This document shows, in pieces, positions 15,373-21,862 of a stretch of 23,208 nt of DNA. Made by a program: the position numbers and the translations under genes. Source of the stretch: SZUA-592 sp041556555 (GTDB lineage: Bacteria; Pseudomonadota; Gammaproteobacteria; Eutrophobiales; Eutrophobiaceae). Every line of letters starts with the position of its first letter. The stretch's first letter is position 1. Location: assembly GCA_041556555.1 (NCBI GenBank), contig JBFFIE010000031.1, forward strand, positions 1-23,208, read 5' to 3'. Under the pieces are notes generated by a model. The model made no database searches, had not been told where the DNA came from, and saw only the letters and a program-made list of their open reading frames with translations.

Positions 15373-16257
15373 ATGAAAATAACCACGTTCACTCACAACG
15401 GCACTGAACACGTCGGCGCCATCGATAACGATTCGATAGTCCCGTTTAATCTTGCAACGAAGCTGGATATGAATGAATTCCTGGCTGGTGGCGACCTGCT
15501 GCAGCAACAGTTGCAGGAAAAGATCGAGACTGGCCGGGAGCGTCTGGCCTTACCAGATATCAGTCTGCAGGCACCGGTGCCACGACCGTCGAAATATTTT
15601 GGCGTCAGCCTGAATTATGCTGATCACATCAAGGAAACCGGCCTGGAACGTCCCGAATACCCGACTTTTTTCAACAAGCAGGTCAGTTGCATCATCGGAC
15701 CCGGCCAGCCAATCCATCGCCCGAATGTCTCGGAAAAACTCGATTATGAAGGTGAACTGGGTCTGGTCATTGGCAGGCGTTGCCGGCATGTCACACGTGA
15801 TCAGGCCCACTCGGTAATTGCGGCCTACACGGTCTGTAATGACGTCTCGGTACGGGACTGGCAAATGCGCTCGCACACCTGGACCTTGGGAAAATCATTT
15901 GATACCCATGGCCCCATCGGTCCCTGGCTGGTCACCGCGGATGAGATCGGCGATCCGCATCAACTGAACATCAAGACCTGGGTCAACGACGAACAACGGC
16001 AATCATCCAACACCGATCAACTGATCTTTGACTGTTATTACCTGGTCGAATACCTCTCCAGCGTCATGACCCTGGAGCCGGGCGATATCATTGCCACCGG
16101 CACCAGCAGCGGGGTTGGTGTCAAGATGAAACCACGGGGATACATGCATCCCGGTGATACGGTTCGTGTCGAAATCGAGAAGATCGGGACACTGGAAAAC
16201 CCGGTCATCCAGGAACCGGACGATACGGCCTTTATCGATCCACCACGGACCGGTTAA
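15373..16257 (+). CDS. Fumarylacetoacetate hydrolase (FAH) family protein
   Basis: A 294-residue cytoplasmic enzyme. The N-terminal 75 residues are a small beta domain; the FAH catalytic domain starts at KYFGVSLNYADH. Metal ligands are E126 and E128 in DYEGELGLVIG and D157 in VCNDVSVRD; K174 in LGKSFDTHGPIGPW and the loop IIATGTSSGVG complete the active site. Members hydrolyse or decarboxylate beta-diketo acids, for example acylpyruvases, oxaloacetate decarboxylases and homoprotocatechuate pathway enzymes; the sequence does not tell which. It follows the LHPP-like gene on the same strand, and is tail-to-tail with the LON-domain gene, 15 bases apart, with no visible terminator between. Confidence 0.92.
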   Translation: MKITTFTHNGTEHVGAIDNDSIVPFNLATKLDMNEFLAGGDLLQQQLQEKIETGRERLALPDISLQAPVPRPSKYFGVSLNYADHIKETGLERPEYPTFFNKQVSCIIGPGQPIHRPNVSEKLDYEGELGLVIGRRCRHVTRDQAHSVIAAYTVCNDVSVRDWQMRSHTWTLGKSFDTHGPIGPWLVTADEIGDPHQLNIKTWVNDEQRQSSNTDQLIFDCYYLVEYLSSVMTLEPGDIIATGTSSGVGVKMKPRGYMHPGDTVRVEIEKIGTLENPVIQEPDDTAFIDPPRTG

Positions 16258-16272
16258 GCGAACTGTCTATTG

Positions 16273-16860
16273 TTATTGTTCCGGGTTCAGCACCTGGAGC
16301 AGTGACTGGATCTGCGCCAGCCGTTGAACCGGGTCATCGGTCTCCAGCAAATCCTGTTTTTCCTCGAGCTCGAGTGGCAGCAACTCCGCCAGTCGGCAAC
16401 TCACCCAGCTGGCATCCAGATATTTCTCTTCTCCGCTCAAGTGAGTCAGTTCAAACTTTTCGACAATCTGGCGCAGCAGGTCTGACAACAACTGGAATTC
16501 TACCGGCAACTCCTCGTCGTCATTCTCATCTATGATTTCGACGTCACCTTCCAGTAATTTATTCGGGCGTAACCGCTTTTCGACAACACGAAATCGTTTC
16601 CCGCCTTTTGCCGTCACACCTAGGATCCCGTCTTCCCCCTGGTCCCAGTCAACGATGTGGGCAAAGGTCCCAATGTCATGGCATTCAGCCGGCGTTCCTG
16701 CCTCGTTACCGCTGGTAATCAGGCACACCCCAAAGCAGCCATCTGAACGTAAACACTCACTTACCATATCAAGATAACGGCTCTCGAAGATCCGGAGCGG
16801 CAGAACGCCCTCGGGAAAGAGCACAGTATTCAATGGGAACAATGGGATATGTTTCAGCAT
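16273..16860 (-). CDS. LON substrate-binding-domain protein
   Basis: A 195-residue protein comprising only the N-terminal LON domain: IPLFPLNTVLFPEG (5-18), LPLRIFESRYLDMV (20-33), then VTAKGGKRFRVV. The ATPase and protease domains of Lon are absent, as in other stand-alone proteins of this family, and the C-terminal helices (LSDLLRQIVEKFE, RLAQIQSLLQVL) are typical. Function is not established; substrate recognition or adaptor roles have been suggested for the fold. The ATG overlaps the end of mpl by seven bases (TCATGCTGA), so it is translated with mpl as the last gene of the operon starting at nspC. Confidence 0.9.
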   Translation of the reverse strand: MLKHIPLFPLNTVLFPEGVLPLRIFESRYLDMVSECLRSDGCFGVCLITSGNEAGTPAECHDIGTFAHIVDWDQGEDGILGVTAKGGKRFRVVEKRLRPNKLLEGDVEIIDENDDEELPVEFQLLSDLLRQIVEKFELTHLSGEEKYLDASWVSCRLAELLPLELEEKQDLLETDDPVQRLAQIQSLLQVLNPEQ

Positions 16861-18215
16861 GACGCCTGTAATTGCTCTATCAGTCGCTGGTGAATGTTAG
16901 CAAACGAACCGTTACTCATTATGACAATCTGGTCCCCGGATTGTGCCATGGCAACCAGGGCATCGATCAGCTGCTGGGTATCAGCAAACACCTCTCGCTT
17001 TCTGGCAATCGATCGGGTGGCATGTTCAAGGTCCCATGACAGGTCATCAGGGCGGAACATCAGCACCTGGTCGGCCAGCTCGAAAGCCGCAGCCAGTTCC
17101 GCCTTGTGGACCCCCTGACGCATGGTGTTAGAACGGGGCTCCATGACTGCAATAATACGTTGTTCGCCCACGCGGCTGCGCAGTGCCTCCAGGCTTGCCT
17201 CGATTTCGGTGGGATGATGGGCAAAATCGTCGTAGACCGATATGTTGTTAATTGTAGCTAATTGTTCCAAACGTCGCTTAACATTCTTGAAATTTGCCAA
17301 TGCTTCACATACTTCACCAGCCGTCAATCCGACGTGGCCAGCCGCGGCCACGGTCGCCAGGGCATTCATGGCATTGTGCTTGCCAAACAGATCCCAGCGC
17401 ATGACGCCACCCGGTTCACCATCCACCGTGATCTCGAATTCACTGTAGTCATCCTGCAGGGGCTTGGCGCACCAGCGGGCATCATTCTCACCAAAATATT
17501 CCACGGTTGACCAGTAACCCTGCGCCAGAACAGCCTGAATCTCCTTGTCCCCGGCCTTGGCAACAATCAAACCATGGCGTGGAATCATCCGGATCAAATG
17601 GTGAAATTGGCGTCTGATAGCGTCAAGATCGGCGAAGATGTCTGCATGATCGAACTCAATATTGGTAATAATCAGAGTCCGGGGATAATAGTGGACAAAT
17701 TTTGACCGCTTATCGAAAAATGCCGTGTCATATTCATCCGCCTCGACCACAAAGTACTTGCCAGCGCCCAGGCGAGCCGAAACTCCGAAATTTGCCGGGA
17801 TCCCGCCAATCAGGAAACCGGGAGCCAGGCCTTCGACTTCCAGTGACCAGGCCAGCATGGACGCCGTGGTCGTCTTGCCATGCGTACCGGCCACGGCGAG
17901 CACATGTTTCCCGACAAGCACCTGTTCATACAGCCACTGTGGTCCCGAGATCATTCGTAAGCCGGCATCAAGGCAATATTCAATGCAATCATTGCCGCGG
18001 CTCAGGGCATTACCCACCACCACGAGGTCCGGTGCCGGCTCGAGCTGGATTGGATCATAACCCTCGGTGAGATGAATACCCTGTTCTTCCAACTGGGTGC
18101 TCATCGGCGGGTAGACATTGGTGTCAGAACCACTGACCTCATGACCCAGTTCACGCGCCAACAGTGCCAGGCCACCCATAAAGGTGCCGCAGATTCCCAG
18201 GATATGGATTCTCAT
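16854..18215 (-). CDS. mpl: UDP-N-acetylmuramate:tripeptide ligase Mpl
   Basis: A 453-residue Mur-ligase-family enzyme (E. coli Mpl 457). MRIHILGICGTFMGG is the Mpl N-terminus with the glycine-rich Rossmann motif; GTHGKTT (110-116) is the ATP-binding P-loop; YDDFAHHPTEIEA is the C-terminal-domain signature. Mpl joins the recycled tripeptide L-Ala-gamma-D-Glu-meso-DAP to UDP-MurNAc in the cytoplasm, reusing cell-wall fragments. The reading frame stays open for 82 codons upstream, but these overlap the preceding membrane-protein gene, and the start at 18215 overlaps that gene's stop as ATGA. MurC is excluded by the GICGTFMGG start and by the recycling-type C-terminus. Confidence 0.97.
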   Translation of the reverse strand: MRIHILGICGTFMGGLALLARELGHEVSGSDTNVYPPMSTQLEEQGIHLTEGYDPIQLEPAPDLVVVGNALSRGNDCIEYCLDAGLRMISGPQWLYEQVLVGKHVLAVAGTHGKTTTASMLAWSLEVEGLAPGFLIGGIPANFGVSARLGAGKYFVVEADEYDTAFFDKRSKFVHYYPRTLIITNIEFDHADIFADLDAIRRQFHHLIRMIPRHGLIVAKAGDKEIQAVLAQGYWSTVEYFGENDARWCAKPLQDDYSEFEITVDGEPGGVMRWDLFGKHNAMNALATVAAAGHVGLTAGEVCEALANFKNVKRRLEQLATINNISVYDDFAHHPTEIEASLEALRSRVGEQRIIAVMEPRSNTMRQGVHKAELAAAFELADQVLMFRPDDLSWDLEHATRSIARKREVFADTQQLIDALVAMAQSGDQIVIMSNGSFANIHQRLIEQLQASC

Positions 18216-18736
18216 TGTGAGCCTATGGCAGGAAACACCAAGGAGATGAGGTAGGTCGTAATCACGATGTAGATTATGGCAAACACTATTCCAAAACCCA
18301 ACGTGGTCGCTAGCGCATGGCGAAGGATATGGCCCAGAATCATTATGTTCCAGATGACCAGGGCAAGGTAGAACAATGCAGCCACTGACTGTAATACCTC
18401 GCCGGTTTGCCACAACATACCACTGTAAATCAGTGGGATTGCAAACAGGCTGATGATGCAACCGGTACCTACAATTGCTGTCAGGGTTTGCATCAGGCGT
18501 TCGGGCTTTTTATGCAGCCTTAAAATAACCCAGGTGATCAAGCTGACCAGGAGGATTTCAATGACACTACTGGCCATGGCCGTTGCCAGCGGTGCACTGT
18601 AAACGATCACCAGGGTGCTGATGGCAATATAGAGCGCCAGTGAGACAGCAAGCAGTTCTGCGGAGCGCGGTAGGTCCTGTGGGTTCTTGCGCAGCAGGCA
18701 AATTTCAAAATAGTTTTTGAACAGGGTCACCAGCAT
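18212..18736 (-). CDS. Integral membrane protein of unknown function
   Basis: A 174-residue protein with about five membrane helices (from SAELLAVSLALYIAISTLVIVY through IYIVITTYLISLVFP). The cytoplasmic N-terminus MLVTLFKNYFEICLLRKNPQDLP is followed directly by the helices; the layout resembles small Yip1-like membrane proteins but I cannot assign a family. The start at 18736 is preferred to a longer one at 18859 that would run back over nspC; a CGGGA site lies about ten bases upstream. It starts 25 bases after nspC and its stop overlaps the mpl start by four bases (ATGA), so it is part of the nspC-mpl-LON operon. Confidence 0.82.
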   Translation of the reverse strand: MLVTLFKNYFEICLLRKNPQDLPRSAELLAVSLALYIAISTLVIVYSAPLATAMASSVIEILLVSLITWVILRLHKKPERLMQTLTAIVGTGCIISLFAIPLIYSGMLWQTGEVLQSVAALFYLALVIWNIMILGHILRHALATTLGFGIVFAIIYIVITTYLISLVFPAIGSQ

Positions 18737-18761
18737 TCGAACAATCCCGCTTGAGGTAAGG

Positions 18762-19925
18762 CTACAGCCGTTCCCGGTAATGTGAATAATCGTAAACCTT
18801 GCGTGAATGCAAGCGTCCCGATGCATCGAGTGAATAGACAGCAGGCAGGTTAATGCCATTGAACATACTGGCCTTCACCAGCATGTAGGCACCAACATTT
18901 GCGATCACGACCCGGCTGCCTATCGTGAGTTTATGATCAAAATAGTAATCGCCGAACAGGTCGCCGCTAAGACAACTGGCCCCGGCAAGACGATACTCGT
19001 GTTTACCCTGGGTTGATTCCTGCAATACCGTGGGCCGGTACTGGTATTCAAAAATCTCTGGCAGATGATTCACGCTGGTATCAAGTACCGCAATGGTTTT
19101 ATCGTCTGCTCTGAACAGATCGATCACACTGGCGACAATAAACCCGGCGCTGCCAACGATTCCCTTGCCCGGTTCAAAAAACAAATCCAGCTTGTATTTC
19201 TCCTTCAGGGTCCTGCTCAGGCCGACGAGTGGGTTCAGATCAGAATACCGCTCAAAGAGGTAACCACCGCCGAAATTGATCCATTTTAGTTGTTGCATGA
19301 GTACCGGGTTGGTACCCATAAGTTTTTTGACACTGACCACCAGTTGCTCCAGGTCCCGGGATTCGCAATTGTTGTGAATGTGCAGGCCATGTAATTGAGC
19401 GGGCAGATGATCGCTGTCAGTTATTGCAGCAAGGGCTACCCCCAACTTGGAGGACGGTCGGCACGGGTCGAAACGGACATCACGAGCATATGACACACCG
19501 GGGTTCACACGCAGACCACAACTCAACTTTTTAAATACAGGTGCGAATTGTTGCCACTGGCTAAGCGAATTAAAACTCACGTAGCCGCAATGATCGGCGA
19601 TTACTTTGCTGTCCGCGGGTCGAATGCCAGGGCTGGTCAGGTGGATCCGGTGCTTGTCTTTGAGGATCTCGGCCGCCAGGCGGGCCTCAAAGGCCGAACT
19701 GACCGAGAAACCATCAACCCGTTTGGCGACCTGTTTTAGCAAGGCCGAAAAACTCAGCGCCTTGACTGAATAGAGGATCTGGCAGCCCGTCTCACTCCGC
19801 AGCTGTGTGAGCATGTCCAGCTTGTCGTTGATCGCACGTTCATCGTATACAAAGGCAGGTGTCGTCAGCGAGGCATCGCTCCAGAGACCCAGTAGATGTT
19901 CATTAAATTGCTGTGAAACTGTCAT
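18762..19925 (-). CDS. nspC: Carboxynorspermidine decarboxylase NspC
   Basis: A 387-residue fold-III PLP decarboxylase. LYSVKALSFS contains the PLP lysine K55; further marks are GLRVNPG, LHIHNNCES, INFGGGYLF, FFEPGKGIVG, LDTSVNHLPEIFEYQYRP and GASCLSGDLFGDY, where the last cysteine belongs to the active-site motif of this family. It decarboxylates carboxynorspermidine or carboxyspermidine to the triamine, the last step of the aspartate-semialdehyde polyamine route. The usual partner, carboxynorspermidine dehydrogenase, is not in the window. The start is supported by GAGGA six bases upstream of the ATG. First gene of the operon with the membrane protein, mpl and LON-domain genes. Confidence 0.95.
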   Translation of the reverse strand: MTVSQQFNEHLLGLWSDASLTTPAFVYDERAINDKLDMLTQLRSETGCQILYSVKALSFSALLKQVAKRVDGFSVSSAFEARLAAEILKDKHRIHLTSPGIRPADSKVIADHCGYVSFNSLSQWQQFAPVFKKLSCGLRVNPGVSYARDVRFDPCRPSSKLGVALAAITDSDHLPAQLHGLHIHNNCESRDLEQLVVSVKKLMGTNPVLMQQLKWINFGGGYLFERYSDLNPLVGLSRTLKEKYKLDLFFEPGKGIVGSAGFIVASVIDLFRADDKTIAVLDTSVNHLPEIFEYQYRPTVLQESTQGKHEYRLAGASCLSGDLFGDYYFDHKLTIGSRVVIANVGAYMLVKASMFNGINLPAVYSLDASGRLHSRKVYDYSHYRERL

Positions 19926-19969
19926 GTGTTTTCCTCTGGGGAACTTGCTGGTTTATTCGCTGCCCAATT

Positions 19970-20013
19970 CCCGGTAACCGGGTTTGACTTGCCGGCAAAC
20001 CGGCAGTTATGGT
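19970..20013 (+). promoter_or_regulatory. Promoter with palindrome between -35 and -10, plus an upstream palindrome
   Basis: TTGACT (19984-19989), 18-base spacer, TATGGT (20008-20013). The first 16 spacer bases, TGCCGGCAAACCGGCA (19990-20005), form a perfect six-base inverted repeat. Directly upstream is CCCGGTAACCGGG (19970-19982), a second perfect palindrome. Transcription would start near 20020, 30 bases before the ATG at 20051. A dyad in the spacer is the arrangement used by MerR-type regulators, though their spacers are usually 19-20 bases. Confidence 0.5.
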
Positions 20014-20050
20014 AGCCCTCAACTTATTACACAAACGAAGAAAAAGAAAT

Positions 20051-20488
20051 ATGAACATGAAACCCCCGAAGCACGTACTGCAGGTGGTATTCCTGATGGT
20101 ATTTTTAACGACTGGCCTGACTACATTCGCCGAGGAGGCGGAAACCGCTAAAACCGACTATATCATGCCGAACGAAATGACCCAGGATGATCAGAAAATG
20201 CTGTCCGAATATACCAACCGTTATGATTATTGCATGGGCGAAACCTCCGTGCAGCAGATGCAACTCCAAGATGACCCGCGGCACGTGGTTGATTTCGCCA
20301 TGAAGAAATGCGCCACCGAACTGGAAAATCTCAACATGGAAATGACGGCCCGGAATTTCGATCCAAATTTTCGCCAGGGCTACATCAAACGCATCAGTAA
20401 TCGATCAGCGAACCAGACCCTGAAAATCGTCATGATGGGCATGGCCAGAAAACAGTCCGCCGCCGCTTCTGAAGAAAAAAGCCAGTAA
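20051..20488 (+). CDS. Methionine-rich exported protein of unknown function
   Basis: A 145-residue protein. MNMKPPKHVLQVVFLMVFLT begins a Sec signal peptide, probably cut after TFA (residue 27). The mature part has two cysteines (DYCMGE and KKCATE) that could form a disulfide and 11 methionines in about 118 residues. I recognise no domain. The start at 20051 is preferred over the ATG at 20009 because 20009 lies inside the proposed -10 box and would put 14 charged residues before the signal peptide. The gene stands alone, divergent from nspC and tail to tail with rppH four bases away. Confidence 0.75.
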   Translation: MNMKPPKHVLQVVFLMVFLTTGLTTFAEEAETAKTDYIMPNEMTQDDQKMLSEYTNRYDYCMGETSVQQMQLQDDPRHVVDFAMKKCATELENLNMEMTARNFDPNFRQGYIKRISNRSANQTLKIVMMGMARKQSAAASEEKSQ

Positions 20489-20492
20489 GGTC

Positions 20493-20972
20493 TTATTTGA
20501 ATGCAGATAGGTAGGGTTCGAGTTCCTTCAGTGCCATCTGGTAGACATTGCGCTTGAAGGAGACGACCTGCTGTACCGGGTCCCAGTAATCAATCCAGAT
20601 ATATTCCTCGAACTCGGGTTTTTTGCCAACGTCCAGCCGCACTTTGCTCTCGTCAGCCACAAGCCTCAACAGATACCAGATCTGCTTTTGGCCAATGCAT
20701 AGGGGCAACGTGTTCTGGCGAATGAAGCGCTTGGGCAACCAGTAGCGTAACCAGTCGTTGGTACTGGCAATAATCTCGACATGTTCCGGTAAAAGTCCGG
20801 TCTCTTCCCGCAGTTCCCGGTACATGGCATCTTCCGCATCTTCGTCTTTCTTGATACCGCCCTGCGGGAATTGCCAGGCATCCATACCCATCCGGCGGCC
20901 CCAGAACAACCTGCCCTCCTTGTTGAAAAGCATAATGCCAACATTGGCGCGAAATCCGTCCGAATCGATCAT
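20493..20972 (-). CDS. rppH: RNA pyrophosphohydrolase RppH
   Basis: A 159-residue Nudix hydrolase. The Nudix box fits GX5EX7REUXEEXGU at residues 38-60 (G38, E44, R52-E53, E56-E57, G59-L60). FRANVGIMLFN (7-17) and the tail YWDPVQQVVSFKRNVYQMAL are characteristic of RppH. It removes pyrophosphate from the 5' end of triphosphorylated mRNA and so starts RNase E-dependent decay. ATG at 20972 has no clear Shine-Dalgarno, and the best promoter (20988-21016) would give a leader of only about nine bases. The HAD-IB gene diverges upstream, a pairing often seen near rppH in gammaproteobacteria. Confidence 0.96.
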   Translation of the reverse strand: MIDSDGFRANVGIMLFNKEGRLFWGRRMGMDAWQFPQGGIKKDEDAEDAMYRELREETGLLPEHVEIIASTNDWLRYWLPKRFIRQNTLPLCIGQKQIWYLLRLVADESKVRLDVGKKPEFEEYIWIDYWDPVQQVVSFKRNVYQMALKELEPYLSAFK

Positions 20973-20987
20973 ATCAGTCTGATTTAG

Positions 20988-21016
20988 ATAGTATTAATTA
21001 GCTTAAATTCTTCCAA
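20988..21016 (-). promoter_or_regulatory. Promoter candidate for rppH
   Basis: Minus strand TTGGAA (21011-21016), 17-base spacer, TACTAT (20988-20993), four of six matches each. If correct, the rppH mRNA would have a very short leader. Confidence 0.35.
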
Positions 21017-21116
21017 AAAACAGGGCATCCCGCAATTCGTGGCGCGGGGATTTTACCTTTGCGGGTATTCTGCCTAGACTAGCCGGCTTTCGCCTGCCCT
21101 CAGCAAAGGATAGACC

Positions 21117-21770
21117 ATGAAACTGGCCATTTTTGACCTCGATAACACCCTCATCGCCGGGGATAGTGACTGCCTTTGGGGAGAATACTTGTGCGAACAG
21201 GGTTTCCAGGACCCGGAAATCTACGTCCGCCAACACGAACAATACTACAAGGATTACGTGGCCGGGGTACTGGACATCCATGATTTCCTCGAGTTCCAGT
21301 TAAAACCGCTGAAAAATGTGGACCCGGAGATACTATCGGTCCGTCGCCAGGAATACCTTGAGCAAAAGGTCAAACCCATATTGCTCGATAAGGCCATCAA
21401 TTTGATTAAAGAGCACCGGCAAAAAGGCCATGAATTGATTATCATCACTGCTACCAACCGCTTTATAACCGAACCCATCGCCGAACTGCTGGGTGTGCAT
21501 GATCTCATTGCTTCGGATGCCGAGATCATCGATGGCATTTATACCGGCAAACCGGTGGGCATCCCGTCCTATGCGCAGGGCAAGGTCACCCGGCTCAAGG
21601 ACTGGCTGAAAGAACACAACAAGCAACCGGAAGAGACCTGGTTTTATTCCGATTCCCACAATGACATTCCCTTGCTTAAAGAAGTGGACCACGCCATTGC
21701 CGTGGATCCGGATGAGCAGTTACGTGCCGAGGCTGAAAAACAGGCTTGGCCGATCATCAGCCTGCGCTAG
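21117..21770 (+). CDS. HAD-IB family phosphatase (SerB-like)
   Basis: A 217-residue cytoplasmic HAD hydrolase. Motif I is FDLDNTL with D7 and D9; motif II is IIITATN; motif IV is YSDSHNDIPLL. The helical cap inserted after motif I (about 20-85) is the C1 type of the IB subgroup, which includes phosphoserine phosphatase and histidinol-phosphatase-like enzymes. The exact substrate is not shown. AAAGGA stands just upstream of the ATG. Divergent from rppH; putA starts 92 bases downstream on the same strand with its own leader. Confidence 0.9.
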   Translation: MKLAIFDLDNTLIAGDSDCLWGEYLCEQGFQDPEIYVRQHEQYYKDYVAGVLDIHDFLEFQLKPLKNVDPEILSVRRQEYLEQKVKPILLDKAINLIKEHRQKGHELIIITATNRFITEPIAELLGVHDLIASDAEIIDGIYTGKPVGIPSYAQGKVTRLKDWLKEHNKQPEETWFYSDSHNDIPLLKEVDHAIAVDPDEQLRAEAEKQAWPIISLR

Positions 21771-21783
21771 ACTGTCATAGACA

Positions 21784-21822
21784 ATCAATAAATTGATCAC
21801 CGGCAAGGTCTCTTGTAAGACC
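21784..21822. repeat. Two inverted repeats in the putA leader
   Basis: ATCAATAAATTGAT (21784-21797) has perfect six-base arms around AA, and GGTCT-CTTGTA-AGACC (21807-21822) is a five-base hairpin. Neither is followed by a T run. They lie 40-80 bases before the putA ATG and could be an operator and an RNA hairpin. Confidence 0.4.
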
Positions 21823-21862
21823 GCCCAATCAGAACAGCTATTTCGGGAATAACTGCAGAACA

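Noticed and set aside
17702..18070. Long plus-strand frames antisense to mpl
   Set aside because: They are low-complexity Pro/Arg/Ser-rich shadows of a clearly coding mpl frame.
16854..18461. Mpl with an 82-residue N-terminal extension
   Set aside because: The extension overlaps the preceding membrane-protein gene; the ATGA overlap and the conserved MRIHILGICG start place the true N-terminus at 18215.
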